Shown piece after piece: positions 46,546-56,163 of a stretch of 64,000 nt of DNA (positions are counted from its first letter, which is position 1; every line of letters starts with the position of its first letter). Made by a program: the position numbers and the translations under genes. Location: the NCBI GenBank assembly GCA_000814665.1, contig JWIH01000009.1, positions 1-64,000 on the forward strand, in the 5' to 3' direction. Origin of the DNA: Pseudoalteromonas flavipulchra NCIMB 2033 = ATCC BAA-314 (GTDB lineage: Bacteria; Pseudomonadota; Gammaproteobacteria; Enterobacterales; Alteromonadaceae). The notes below the pieces were generated by a model that worked only from the letters and a program-made list of their open reading frames with translations, searched no databases and was not told the origin of the DNA.

Positions 46546-47322
46546 CTATTGCTTATCCATTTGGGTGGTTTGTGAACGTAAATACTCACTATATAAGGTG
46601 TCGAGGTTAATAAGCTGACTTGCACGCCACACTTTCCAGCTTAACTCAGGGTGCTGCTGATAAAACTGCTCAGAAAATGCCATAAAACCAAACGACGTTT
46701 CTAACGGTGGAAAAACCGCTTCTAAGTGGTTAAAGGGAGGTGATAATGTGATTGGCATATTACCGATTTGGCAAAGACCTATGGTCGCATCAAGTAATTC
46801 ATTTTCAACCAGGGCAATAGCATGCTCCAACGAGTCGGTTTCAAATATGGAAAAATGCTTTGGCATACTTTCTCGAATCGCATAGCCACGAGGGACTGCG
46901 AGTTCTATTTCTTTGCTCAGATTTAATGTTGCTTTATTGGTTTTGCTTTTGAGTAAACAAGTGCTGATCCGATTAATTGCATATTGCTGTGCAACAGTGC
47001 CATCGGGGTTCTTTGGATATGCCATTAGCCCTTCTCTAGACGCTCGATGGCTTGCCACCACGGCATCAACTTTACCATTTTCCAGCTCATGCAAACAACG
47101 GCTCCATGGCTTTCGAGTGTAGGTGAAGCTCACCTCTTTTACGTGCTCGTCAAGCTGTTGTACTATCTGGATCGTGACGCCTGGATTTGCCGATGGCACA
47201 GTTTGTCCTGCACCATGGATAAAGGGTGGAGCATGTTTATCTTCATAACAAAAGCGAACCTCTGTTGCCATACAGGCCCACGAAGTAAAAACGCAAAAAA
47301 CAATAAATAGCAGTCTCAACAT
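46546..47322 (-). CDS. Periplasmic solute-binding protein family 3
   Basis: 258 residues with a signal peptide (MLRLLFIVFCVFTSWACMA). It has the SBP_bac_3 fold pattern: RFCYEDKHAPPFI at the start of domain 1, YTRKPWSRCLHELENGKVDAVVAS and a second lobe with LAVPRGYAIRES-like residues. No ABC permease genes are adjacent. Orphans of this type in alteromonads bind amino acids or act as sensors. Substrate unknown. Confidence 0.82.
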   Translation of the reverse strand: MLRLLFIVFCVFTSWACMATEVRFCYEDKHAPPFIHGAGQTVPSANPGVTIQIVQQLDEHVKEVSFTYTRKPWSRCLHELENGKVDAVVASHRASREGLMAYPKNPDGTVAQQYAINRISTCLLKSKTNKATLNLSKEIELAVPRGYAIRESMPKHFSIFETDSLEHAIALVENELLDATIGLCQIGNMPITLSPPFNHLEAVFPPLETSFGFMAFSEQFYQQHPELSWKVWRASQLINLDTLYSEYLRSQTTQMDKQ

Positions 47323-47375
47323 TCACTCCAAACATATAGTCAATCGAAATAACAACGATTAACCACTAGTATACT

Positions 47376-47837
47376 CTATTTTTTGAAGCTCACTCCCTCA
47401 TGTTGTAACAACCACTCTTTCGCTTCAAGTCCGCCAGCATATCCTGTTAGTTTGCCATTTGCACCAATAATGCGATGACAAGGCACGATGATACTAATTG
47501 GATTTTTGCCGTTAGCAGCGCCAACAGCACGGACAGCATTTTTGTTTCCTAAGCGCTCAGCTATCCAACCATAACTATGCGTTTCACCAAATGGTACTTG
47601 TGCCAACACCTGCCAGACTTGCTTTTGAAAGTGCGTACCATCCACATCAAGCGCCACATCAAAGCGTTGGCGTTTGCCAGCAAAGTATTCTGTTAACTGT
47701 TTTTTTGCCATTTCTGTATGCCGATTTTCCCCTTGCTCGTAACGCGCTTTTGGAAAAAAGCCGACATATCGTAAACCATTGTTGGATGCTTGTATTATCC
47801 ACTCTCCAGTGGGGGAGGCTAAGGTAGTTTCAATCAT
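47376..47837 (-). CDS. ogt: Methylated-DNA-[protein]-cysteine S-methyltransferase
   Basis: 153 residues starting at the ATG at 47837, whose ATGA overlaps the TGA stop of the Ada-AlkA gene. This coupling is why I prefer it to upstream starts. The acceptor-Cys motif IIVPCHRIIG has Cys120, and the winged-helix DNA-binding part (QKQVWQVLAQVPFGETHSYG) precedes it. The enzyme removes methyl groups from O6-methylguanine and O4-methylthymine by irreversible transfer to the Cys. It completes the repair set with the Ada-AlkA protein encoded just upstream. Confidence 0.95.
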   Translation of the reverse strand: MIETTLASPTGEWIIQASNNGLRYVGFFPKARYEQGENRHTEMAKKQLTEYFAGKRQRFDVALDVDGTHFQKQVWQVLAQVPFGETHSYGWIAERLGNKNAVRAVGAANGKNPISIIVPCHRIIGANGKLTGYAGGLEAKEWLLQHEGVSFKK

Positions 47838-49192
47838 AATTGTTGCCATAGTTGAAAAGTTAGATAAGAACGAAAAGGAGCACACTTTTCAATATCTATT
47901 GTTTTTAAGGATTTTTCCATTGCCTTTTTGACACCCAAATCACCACCCAAGTATATGTCTGGGTGACTCAATCCGCGCATTTTTGCATAGTCGACAGTCC
48001 AAGGACCTATACCTTTAATATTTAACCAGTTATCAAGTTCAACATGTTCCGAACCAACGTATTGCTCAGCAAAAGCTTTAATAGCCGCCTTTCGTCGCTC
48101 AGGCATTTTGAAAAAGGCAAGATCACTATCAAATACGGCCTTAGGCTTAGGGAAATAACGCATGCCATCTTCAGCCACCTCACCGAGCGTTTCGACCAAT
48201 AAAGCGAGTAAGTTTCTCGCCGCTTGAACACTGATTTGTTGACCTAAAATAGCTCTCATGCCCGCTTCAAACTCACTCCAGATCCCGGGTAATCTGAGTC
48301 CCTCTTGTAGCGGCAAATCAGGCGCGGCTTCATGAAGGTGAGACTCAATAAAACAGGTGTCCGCATCTAAATCTAACACCCGCCTGATCTGTGCAATCAT
48401 CTGAACTAACAAGGATAAATCGCTGAGCGCGATAGCCACTTTAAAGCGATGTTTTTCAGGCTCGATTGTCGCGGTGAAACGCCCTGTTTCACCTTGTATC
48501 ATGACGGTTCGCCCATAACTGTTTTCTGTTAACCACTCGATACCTGGCACAATTCTCATTGCTAAAAACTGCTGCATTTTATCCCAGTTGTACGGTGGTC
48601 GATAAGACAAGTAAATCGCAATGGCAGAGCCACTACCGGCGTCTTTTCTAAGTTGACTTGGTGATAACTGATACAGCTTTTGGAATGCATCATTAAAGCG
48701 TCGTAATGAATTAAACCCGGCGGCAAACGCGACTTGCGTGACAGGAAGGTCACTTTGCTGTAATAGCTGCTTAGCTAAGTCACATTGCTTATAAAGTGCA
48801 TATTGTTTGGGGCTCGTACCAAAATATTGATTGAATACTTTATTTAAGTAACGGACCGAAATACCTAACCTATCGGCTAAGTCTTCTGTCGAGTGACGTA
48901 TTAAAGCGCCCTCATCGATTAACTTTTTGGCTCTGACTGCGGTTGTTTCCGTGCCAAGCCATGCATAACTGCCCGGTGCACTATCGGGGCGACAGCGAAT
49001 ACAAGGCCTAAAGCCTGCTTGCGCAGCATTGTGGGCAAATTGAAAATACTCTACATTCTCTTCTTTTGCAGCAGGTGCAGGGCATATTGGCCGACAATAA
49101 ATACCGGTGCTCTTGACCGCAACAAAAAACAACCCATCAAATCTAGCATCGCGACTATTTCTAGCTTGAGAACAAACTTCTGGTGTATACAT
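47834..49192 (-). CDS. Ada-type regulator fused to AlkA DNA glycosylase
   Basis: 452 residues from the ATG at 49192 (an in-frame start at 49237 adds 15 residues not seen in the family). Ada N-terminal zinc domain (DARFDGLFFVAVKSTGIYCRPICPA...CIRC; four Cys, the first accepting methyl groups from phosphotriesters), an AraC-type HTH pair (about 85-185; LGISVRYLNKVFNQYFGTSPKQY), an AlkA N-domain and an HhH-GPD domain (KGIGPWTVDYAKMRG) with the catalytic Asp in GGDLGVKK. It senses methylated DNA phosphate, activates transcription and excises 3-methyladenine. It lacks the O6-methylguanine domain, which is supplied by the overlapping next gene. Confidence 0.93.
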   Translation of the reverse strand: MYTPEVCSQARNSRDARFDGLFFVAVKSTGIYCRPICPAPAAKEENVEYFQFAHNAAQAGFRPCIRCRPDSAPGSYAWLGTETTAVRAKKLIDEGALIRHSTEDLADRLGISVRYLNKVFNQYFGTSPKQYALYKQCDLAKQLLQQSDLPVTQVAFAAGFNSLRRFNDAFQKLYQLSPSQLRKDAGSGSAIAIYLSYRPPYNWDKMQQFLAMRIVPGIEWLTENSYGRTVMIQGETGRFTATIEPEKHRFKVAIALSDLSLLVQMIAQIRRVLDLDADTCFIESHLHEAAPDLPLQEGLRLPGIWSEFEAGMRAILGQQISVQAARNLLALLVETLGEVAEDGMRYFPKPKAVFDSDLAFFKMPERRKAAIKAFAEQYVGSEHVELDNWLNIKGIGPWTVDYAKMRGLSHPDIYLGGDLGVKKAMEKSLKTIDIEKCAPFRSYLTFQLWQQL

Positions 49193-49285
49193 GACTTTCG
49201 CTCGTACTTCGTTTTCACTCAGTCTAATAGCTATCACTATAGCAAACTAGCCATTTTTGGTACTCAACCATGTTTGGAGTATTCA

Positions 49286-49308
49286 TGAAAAAAGCCCGCT
49301 AGGGGCTT
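49286..49308 (-). terminator. Terminator after sodA
   Basis: On the minus strand AAGCCC (49303-49308), loop CTAGC, GGGCTT (49292-49297), then a T run (49288-49293). A strong intrinsic terminator. Confidence 0.88.
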
Positions 49309-49334
49309 AACTAACTGAGGAAATAAGAAAAGTA

Positions 49335-49946
49335 CTAACCTATTGCTTGATTATATCTGCGCTCGACTTCAGACCAATTAATGACGTTGTAAAAAGCCGC
49401 GATGTATTCTGGTCGACGATTCTGATATTTGAGGTAATAAGCATGTTCCCACACATCTAAACCCAATATTGGGGTGTGCTGCTCCATGTAGGGACTATCT
49501 TGGTTAAGACTACTCGTCACCGCTAACTTGCCATTTTCATCTACAACTAACCATGCCCAGCCACTGCCAAACCGACTGACAGCTGCGTTTGTAAATTCAG
49601 TTTTAAAGCTTTCAAAACCGCCGAGCTCACTTTCTATCGCTTGTTTTAACGGCCCGTCACATAAAGGCGCATAATTTGGAGTCATAATTTGCCAGAACAA
49701 ACTATGGTTATTGTGCCCGCCGACATGTTCTTGCACTGCTTTTTGTAAGTTTTCAGGTAACGTTTTAATATTTCTCAGCAACGTTTCGGTGTCTTTACCT
49801 GCGAACTCCGTCCCCTCTAACGCGGCGTTTGCTTTATTTATATATGTCTGATGATGCAAAGTATGATGGATCTCCATCGTTTTCGCGTCGATATGTGGTT
49901 CCAGTGCATCATATGCGTACGGTAACTCAGGTAAGGTATAAGCCAT
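49335..49946 (-). CDS. sodA: Superoxide dismutase, Mn type
   Basis: 203 residues. Metal ligands: His in [12 protein letters not shown] (His27), His in [10 protein letters not shown] (His about 81), and Asp/His in LDVWEHAYY (about 165-169). The GGHxNHxxFW and [12 protein letters not shown] patterns favour manganese over iron. It converts superoxide to H2O2 and O2 in the cytoplasm. The upstream gene for a 172-residue protein is 14 nt away, so the two are co-transcribed. Confidence 0.95.
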   Translation of the reverse strand: MAYTLPELPYAYDALEPHIDAKTMEIHHTLHHQTYINKANAALEGTEFAGKDTETLLRNIKTLPENLQKAVQEHVGGHNNHSLFWQIMTPNYAPLCDGPLKQAIESELGGFESFKTEFTNAAVSRFGSGWAWLVVDENGKLAVTSSLNQDSPYMEQHTPILGLDVWEHAYYLKYQNRRPEYIAAFYNVINWSEVERRYNQAIG

Positions 49947-49960
49947 TCGACCTCCAAATG

Positions 49961-50479
49961 TTAATGTAAAACGCGAGCATGCAGGTGCGTTACCAGCATC
50001 GCTTCGTTAATTTGATGAATAAGCTCAGGTAAGTGCGGATAGCGTTTTGCAAAATAGATCAACTCTTGTCGAGTTTTATGCAAATGATGCAAGACAATAG
50101 GTGCAAGTTCGTTGGCATATTCTAGGTAAGTTGCATGTATCTTCAGATGGATTGAGATAAGTTGCTGGCACGCTCTATTTGGCTGTTCTAGCGCAATAAA
50201 AGTGTCAGCTAGATTATGCGCGGATACCACGACAGCTGGCAAACTATGCGCTATGGCACTCATCACGACATTGTCTTTTTGGCATAATAAAAATTCATCT
50301 AAAATACCTGTTGCGAGTGTCAATGCAACCTGATATTCGTCGCGAGCACGCAGAAATATTTGCGCTTGGTATGCTTGATTACCAGAGAGTATTTTAGCTT
50401 GCCAAGGTGACAGCACTGAAGATAACGCGCAAGCTCCGCTGGCTAAGCGGTTTGCACTAAGGTCCATGCGATTTTTCAT
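49961..50479 (-). CDS. Hypothetical helical protein upstream of sodA
   Basis: 172 residues, all-helical by eye, rich in Ala, Leu and His, with no signal peptide; AGGGTAG precedes the ATG. Short helix pairs such as [19 protein letters not shown] and [18 protein letters not shown] look like degenerate TPR repeats. Unnamed genes preceding sodA are also known in pseudomonads, where they are iron-regulated, but I cannot show homology. Function unknown; co-expression with sodA is likely from the 14-nt spacing. Confidence 0.7.
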   Translation of the reverse strand: MKNRMDLSANRLASGACALSSVLSPWQAKILSGNQAYQAQIFLRARDEYQVALTLATGILDEFLLCQKDNVVMSAIAHSLPAVVVSAHNLADTFIALEQPNRACQQLISIHLKIHATYLEYANELAPIVLHHLHKTRQELIYFAKRYPHLPELIHQINEAMLVTHLHARVLH

Positions 50480-50586
50480 ATTCTACCCTATTACCGAACT
50501 AGCTTACTTGTGCAAGCAAACCAGTATGAGCTATTGGGGCACTATACGATCACACAAACATTAATGCAAACCATTTTCATTTGTAT

Positions 50587-51477
50587 TTATTTAATTTCTA
50601 CACACTGATGTGTTACCAAAGAGTCCTCGGTTAATTCAAGTGTGGTATGCGACAATCCAAACCGCGACTGTAACCCCTCTTTTAACCGCACTAGCGTGCT
50701 TTGGTCGCTCAAGGACGTAATGATAACTTGCGCCTCTAAAATATATTCATGCTCATTGAGCTGCCAAACATGAATATGGCTTACTGTCTTAACATTCTCT
50801 TGAGTCTCAAGGTATTCCTTCACTTCTTGAATATTCATATTATCTGGCGTTGCCTGCATGAGAATTCTAATACTACTTTTACTCAGTTCTACGCCATGGT
50901 AAATCACGTACGCGGAGATCAACACAGTGGCGATAAGATCCACCACATACCATTGATATAAGATGATTAATGTTCCAGCCACTATCACCGCAACGGAAGC
51001 CGCAGCATCAGAAACATTGTGAATAAATGCCGCACGAATATTTAGGCTGGTTTTTGCACCTGCAGAATAGGTAATAAGCGCTGTGATAACATCGATAACT
51101 AACGCCAAGGCCGCGAGCCACACCACTATCCAGCCATCAATTGGCTCTGGATTTAAAAATCGAGAAATCGCCTCAAATAGCAGATAAACCCCAACAACAA
51201 TGAGTGTCGCGCTATTTATTAACGCCCCGATTATTTCAGCGCGTTGATAGCCATAAGTGAGTTCAAGTGAGGCCGGCTTTCTTGCAACTTTTTGAGCGAC
51301 TAACGCGATAATAAGCGCACCGGCGTCACTTAAATTATGTAACGCATCAGCAACCAAAGAGAGACTGCCAGAAAGAATGCCACCAACGACCTGCGCGACA
51401 CTCAGTAGAATATTAACAAATACGGCCCAACCGAGCTTGTTTCCATGATGGTGATGATGTGCATGAGACATACTCAA
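50587..51477 (-). CDS. Cation diffusion facilitator (Zn/Co/Cd exporter)
   Basis: 296 residues. A His-rich N-terminus (MSMSHAHHHHHG), six hydrophobic helices, and the CDF metal-site motifs HNLSDAG (helix 2) and HNVSDAAASV (helix 5), then a cytoplasmic C-domain (HIHVWQLNEHEYILEAQV). It exports Zn2+ and similar ions in exchange for protons. It lies 51 nt downstream of czcA, separated by a hairpin, and so may be read through from the efflux operon. Confidence 0.94.
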   Translation of the reverse strand: MSMSHAHHHHHGNKLGWAVFVNILLSVAQVVGGILSGSLSLVADALHNLSDAGALIIALVAQKVARKPASLELTYGYQRAEIIGALINSATLIVVGVYLLFEAISRFLNPEPIDGWIVVWLAALALVIDVITALITYSAGAKTSLNIRAAFIHNVSDAAASVAVIVAGTLIILYQWYVVDLIATVLISAYVIYHGVELSKSSIRILMQATPDNMNIQEVKEYLETQENVKTVSHIHVWQLNEHEYILEAQVIITSLSDQSTLVRLKEGLQSRFGLSHTTLELTEDSLVTHQCVEIK

Positions 51478-51499
51478 TCCTATTTATTGATCCGAAGAA

Positions 51500-51525
51500 G
51501 GGGCCACTTTCAATGGCCCCCACAG
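51500..51525 (-). terminator. Hairpin between czcA and the CDF gene
   Basis: GGGGCCA (51500-51506) pairs with TGGCCCC (51514-51520). On the minus strand TTCTTC follows, so it may partly terminate or attenuate the czcBA transcript. Confidence 0.65.
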
Positions 51526-51528
51526 GCA

Positions 51529-54500
51529 TTACGAATTTTTAATTTGCTTTGAGAATAGTGGATAAAGTGCTGGCAATACAAACAAAGTCAGCAAGGTTGA
51601 CGTTAATAATCCACCAACAATTACACTGGCAAGCGGCCTTTGAATTTCAGCGCCCACTCCTGTCGATAACAGCATAGGAATAAGTCCAAGTGCTGAGGTT
51701 ATCGCAGTCATAAGCACGGGTCTAAGCCTTGAAATTGCTCCCTCAAAGACACCTGAATGAAGCGATTCTCCCGCAGCCAATCGCTGGTTTATGCTCTCAA
51801 CCATGACCACACCATTGAGTACCGCGACACCGAATAAGGTGATAAACCCAACCGAGCTTGGGACCGATAGATATTGCCCTGAGATATATAAAGAAAATAC
51901 CCCACCAATAACCGCAAGCGGCACGTTCACTAAAATAAGCGCAGCCTGAGCCATTGAACCAAATGCAAAGTAAAGCAAGAGTGCTATTAGCGCCAAAGAT
52001 AGCGGCACCACGATTGCCAAGCGTTTTTGTGCTCGTTGCTGGTTTTCAAATTGACCTCCTATTTCGACACCATAACCTGTTGGTAAGTCAACTTTACTAT
52101 CAATAGCCGCGCGAATATCACTTACTACACTGCCCATATCCCGACCTTGCACATTAGCTTGGATCACCACTCGACGTTGAACGTCATCTCGCCTTACTTG
52201 CGGTGGACCAGATTGATATTCAACATTCGCAACATCAGCCAACCGGATCCACGCCCCTGAACTTGATTGTAAACGTATTTCTTCAATGGTCTGTTTGCTT
52301 TGACGGTACTTAGGTGCCAAGCGGACATAAATATCATAGCGTTCGTTACCGTTGATGACCTGCCCCGCTTTACTGCCACCAATGCCATCTTGCACTAATG
52401 CCATAACGTCGCCAACAGCTAAACCATAGCGCGATAACGCTTGACGTTTTGGGGTGATGATCAGCTGTGACTCACCAGCTATTTGCTCAAGTTGTACGCC
52501 CTCTGTTCCTTCAACTTGCGCCACGGCAGCCTCAATTTCCTTGCCTTTTTTTGCAAGCACAGCTAAGTCTGGGCCAAACAACTTAATCGCCAACTGCGCT
52601 TTAACACCTGAGAGTAATTCATCGACACGCGTCGCAATAGGCTGTGAAAAATTAAACAGTAAGCCGGGATAAGCCGATAGTTTTTGTTCCATCAAAGCTT
52701 GTAATTCGTAGCGATTATTTGCGCTTTGCCACTGTGCTACTGGCGCAAGGCCAATATAGATTTCAATGTTATTTACCGGTTCAGGATCGCCCCCTATCTC
52801 CGCTCGACCAATTCTGCTTAGCGCGTAGTTTACCTCAGGAAAAGTGAGCAGCATTTTTTCCAGCTCAGGCGCAACATTAAGCGCAGTTTCAAGACTGGCG
52901 GAAGGTGCCAGCGTTACCCTTAGGTTGATAGTGCCTTCTTCAAGCTCCGGGACAAACTCGGTACCAATTTTAGTGAATGTAAAGCCAGCCGCCGCCATCA
53001 ATAATATGACCATTGCCATCAACAACTTTTGCCTATGCAACACCCGATTTAACGTCCAGCGGTAGCCTTTTTCTAACGCGACGAGAATAATACTCTCTCG
53101 CGCTTTAACGCCATGTTTAAATAAGTAGGTCGCAAGTGCTGGGACAATGATAAGGGCTACAAATATCGCCGCAATAACTGCCAAAATAATACTGATTGCC
53201 ATAGGTTGAAATAGTTTAGCTTCAACCCCTTCAAAACTAAATAACGGGGTGAACACCACTAAGATAATACTGGCAGCAAAAAAGATTGGCCTTGCCACTT
53301 CCTTTCCTGCGAGCTCAACAATGAGTCCTACAGAGAAGTCATCACTTTCCTTTTGCCTTGTTAGGTGTTTAAAGATGTTTTCTACCATCACCACTGAGCC
53401 GTCAACTAACATCCCTATCGCGACTGCGATACCGCCTAGCGACATTAAGTTGGCCGATACGCCAAGCCACGCCATAACCACAAGTGCAATGGCAATTGAA
53501 ATAGGAATTGAAATGAGCACCAGAAAAGTCGCTCTCAGGTTCATTAAAAACAGCGCGAGCACCACAACGATAAAAATAAATGCCAGTGCCAAGGCTTCAA
53601 CGACTGATTGTACTGCTTTGCTGATTAAATCAGACTGGTCGTAAAAAGGCTCAAACCTTACCCCTTCGGGTAATGCTTTATTAATAAGTTCTACGCGGTT
53701 GTTAATGCTATCAATGGTTGCTTTGGTGTTTGCTCCCATTCGCTTGAGCACTATGCCTGTTACGACTTCACCGAGCTGTTCCACTTCACCAGAGGCGCTT
53801 TTTCTAGACATCGTCACAGCGCCTTGACGGATTTCTCCACCAATCGATACAGTGGCAACCTGAGCCACAGTCACGACCGTGCCATCAATGGTTTTGACGG
53901 GCACGTTGGCAATCTCCTGGATCCCCTTCTCCCCACTTTGAAACCAACCAGTTCCGCGGATCACCAACTGCTCTTGACCGCGCTCGAGATACCAGCCGCC
54001 GACATTTTGGTTATTACGCTCGATGGCACTCACTACATCTTGCTGAGTGAGTGCATAAGCCAATAGCTTATTTGGGTCGATATTGACTTGATACTGACGC
54101 ACATCGCCGCCAAAGGCCAATACATCAGTTACTCCGTCAATTGGCATAATTAACAGCTTGACCACCCAGTCATTGAGACTACGCAAGGCCATTGCATCAT
54201 ATTCAGAGTTCGGCTCGCTCATCAGCATATATTGAAATACTTGCCCAAGCCCTGACGTATTTGGCCCCATTTCCGGCGTACCCACACCACTTGGGATCAA
54301 CTCCTTTGCAGCTTGGAGGCGCTCAAATACCAACTGTCTGGCAAAATAGATATCGGTGCCTTCCTTAAATACCACCGTAACGCCAGATAGACCTGTTTTA
54401 GAAATTGAACGCACTTGCTGCACATCAGGCAAGGCATACATTACAGCCTCAATTGGATAGGTGATTAACTGCTCAACCTCTTCCGCTGCCAGTCCCGGCG

Positions 54501-54657
54501 CTTCAGTATTCACCGCAACCTGCACATTCGTTACATCGGGAAACGCATCTAAGTTGAGTTTTGGAATAGTCACGCTAGCAGTTGCTGTGATAACGAGTAA
54601 AAAAAGAATAATTAGAAGCCGATTGTTTACAGACCAATCGATAATTCGATTAAACAT
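51529..54657 (-). CDS. czcA: CzcA-family heavy-metal efflux RND pump
   Basis: 1042 residues from the ATG at 54657 (MFNRIIDWSV), preceded by GGGGAG; an in-frame start 60 nt upstream overlaps czcB and is rejected. Twelve TM helices, two large periplasmic loops, and the HME signature around TM4 GGIAVAIGMLVDGSVVMVEN, where the single Asp of GMLVD is the zinc/cobalt-type proton relay; monovalent CusA-type pumps differ here. It exports divalent metal (Zn, Co, Cd) from the periplasm or inner membrane. It pairs with the CzcB-like protein encoded upstream. Confidence 0.93.
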   Translation of the reverse strand: MFNRIIDWSVNNRLLIILFLLVITATASVTIPKLNLDAFPDVTNVQVAVNTEAPGLAAEEVEQLITYPIEAVMYALPDVQQVRSISKTGLSGVTVVFKEGTDIYFARQLVFERLQAAKELIPSGVGTPEMGPNTSGLGQVFQYMLMSEPNSEYDAMALRSLNDWVVKLLIMPIDGVTDVLAFGGDVRQYQVNIDPNKLLAYALTQQDVVSAIERNNQNVGGWYLERGQEQLVIRGTGWFQSGEKGIQEIANVPVKTIDGTVVTVAQVATVSIGGEIRQGAVTMSRKSASGEVEQLGEVVTGIVLKRMGANTKATIDSINNRVELINKALPEGVRFEPFYDQSDLISKAVQSVVEALALAFIFIVVVLALFLMNLRATFLVLISIPISIAIALVVMAWLGVSANLMSLGGIAVAIGMLVDGSVVMVENIFKHLTRQKESDDFSVGLIVELAGKEVARPIFFAASIILVVFTPLFSFEGVEAKLFQPMAISIILAVIAAIFVALIIVPALATYLFKHGVKARESIILVALEKGYRWTLNRVLHRQKLLMAMVILLMAAAGFTFTKIGTEFVPELEEGTINLRVTLAPSASLETALNVAPELEKMLLTFPEVNYALSRIGRAEIGGDPEPVNNIEIYIGLAPVAQWQSANNRYELQALMEQKLSAYPGLLFNFSQPIATRVDELLSGVKAQLAIKLFGPDLAVLAKKGKEIEAAVAQVEGTEGVQLEQIAGESQLIITPKRQALSRYGLAVGDVMALVQDGIGGSKAGQVINGNERYDIYVRLAPKYRQSKQTIEEIRLQSSSGAWIRLADVANVEYQSGPPQVRRDDVQRRVVIQANVQGRDMGSVVSDIRAAIDSKVDLPTGYGVEIGGQFENQQRAQKRLAIVVPLSLALIALLLYFAFGSMAQAALILVNVPLAVIGGVFSLYISGQYLSVPSSVGFITLFGVAVLNGVVMVESINQRLAAGESLHSGVFEGAISRLRPVLMTAITSALGLIPMLLSTGVGAEIQRPLASVIVGGLLTSTLLTLFVLPALYPLFSKQIKNS

Positions 54658-54670
54658 GATGAGGCTCCCC

Positions 54671-55780
54671 TTAATGGTTATGCGGATCGAAGCCTGATTT
54701 GGCTTGTTCTGAGGCAATAAAGAACGCTCCGGTTACGGCCACGCGCTCACCCACAGCCAAACCGATAACTTCAACCTGAGCGCCAAAGTCTTCACCTAAA
54801 GTCACTTCTTTGGGATGGAACTCGCCGGGCGCTTCTTCTATGTACACCACCCAATCACCGTCAGGACCGCGACTTAACGCGTCTGCAGGTAGCGCAATGG
54901 TTGACTCCTTTGAAGGTATGATAAAGTTGACGTTTACAAACATCCCTGCGTGTAGCTTGTCGTCACTATTTTCAACCAATAGGCGGATCTGTCTGGTTCG
55001 AGTAATGGGGTCGATAGTATGCGCTTCTTGGATAACACGAGCCGCATATTGCTGATCTTCAATGCCAATCAATGCTTTAGAGTTAACCGCTAACGAAAGT
55101 TGAGAGTTGGGTTGTAAACGTGCTTCTACCCATAGCTCGCTTTCATCAGTGATTGCCATTAAAGTTGTGCCAGAAGCAACATGCTGGCCCTGAGTAAAGG
55201 CATCTTGAGTTACCACCCCCTCGCGCTCAGCAACGAGCGTATATTGGCCAAGTTCACTGGCGGGCTTAGTGGCTATTTCTTTAATCTCTTTTTCTGTTAC
55301 TCCAAGTGCCAACAACTTTGAATAAGCCGAACTAAAATCGGCACTTGCTTGAACGCGTTCACGCTCACTGATGGTTTCTTTACTTAAGCGTTTAACTCTA
55401 TCCCATTCTGTTGAAGCGACCAAATACTGCGCTTGGGCCTGCGCCATTGCCTCCGAGAATAAGGTGATAAGTGGGTCGTTAACATTAACCATAGAACCAA
55501 GCGTAGTGTGTCGCTTTAACACGATTGAATCGGCTCTTGGCGATACTAAATAGCTGGTATAGCCATTGGCTTTTACTTCCCCAGGCGCAAAATAAAAGCG
55601 CTCATGGCTTTCCAGCTTGACTTCTTTGGTCTGAATTCCAGCAAAACGCATCTGCTGTTGCGTTAGTACGATGGCATTTTCTTCCTCTTCATGTTCTTCA
55701 TGACCGTCGCCGGCATATGCTAGCGAGCTAAAAAGCGCGTTCACCGCGAAATAGATGGAGAAAATTTTAAAGTTTGTCAT
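54671..55780 (-). CDS. czcB: CzcB-family membrane-fusion protein
   Basis: 369 residues with a signal peptide (MTNFKIFSIYF...SLAYA) and an acidic, His-containing mature N-terminus (GDGHEEHEEEEN) that may bind metal. A barrel-sandwich domain, a short coiled-coil hairpin (about 115-165) and beta domains follow (LWVEARLQPNSQL, ALPADALSRG). It bridges the RND pump to an outer-membrane factor. No czcC-like channel gene is in the cluster, so another TolC-like protein must be used. Confidence 0.92.
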   Translation of the reverse strand: MTNFKIFSIYFAVNALFSSLAYAGDGHEEHEEEENAIVLTQQQMRFAGIQTKEVKLESHERFYFAPGEVKANGYTSYLVSPRADSIVLKRHTTLGSMVNVNDPLITLFSEAMAQAQAQYLVASTEWDRVKRLSKETISERERVQASADFSSAYSKLLALGVTEKEIKEIATKPASELGQYTLVAEREGVVTQDAFTQGQHVASGTTLMAITDESELWVEARLQPNSQLSLAVNSKALIGIEDQQYAARVIQEAHTIDPITRTRQIRLLVENSDDKLHAGMFVNVNFIIPSKESTIALPADALSRGPDGDWVVYIEEAPGEFHPKEVTLGEDFGAQVEVIGLAVGERVAVTGAFFIASEQAKSGFDPHNH

Positions 55781-56163
55781 TCGATACTCTTTTACTCAAG
55801 AACGTAAGTTGACGTTCAAAACCGTTAGCTTGTTTAACGAATTGCACCAAGCATTGCTTTTACAGTGCCAATTCGTAAACAAGAATGCGCTTCTCAAGCA
55901 GACGTGATTTATCTGTAATCAACGCCATCAGCTAAGAAGGAGTAATACCAATTAGTGTTAACGTAGCTCATTGACTTAATACAATTGGTATAAACGGAGT
56001 AGGCAGTACCACTGAAAGCAGGACACATAAGCATGGAAAACAGGCCTAGTTGTTTACTCACGAGCACGAATTTGCGCTAAGTCGGATTTATCAATTTACT
56101 CATCAACCTAAACTCGGGTTAGTGAAGTTAAATTGAGGTCACGCCTTCAATGATAACCGCTAC
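55781..56163. other. Intergenic region upstream of czcB
   Basis: 383 nt between the czcI-like gene and czcB. It contains the ATACCAATT inverted repeat. No other gene was seen. A separate czcBA promoter could lie here, but I could not identify it. Confidence 0.4.
55945..55991. repeat. ATACCAATT inverted repeat
   Basis: ATACCAATT (55945-55953) and AATTGGTAT (55983-55991) form perfect 9-nt arms around a 29-nt spacer. The same arm occurs near 22388, which suggests a small dispersed palindromic element. Confidence 0.5.

Noticed and set aside
53249..53644. Long plus-strand open frame of 131 codons inside czcA
   Set aside because: It is the complement of conserved RND membrane helices; its Thr/Ser/Ala-rich composition is typical of an antisense shadow.
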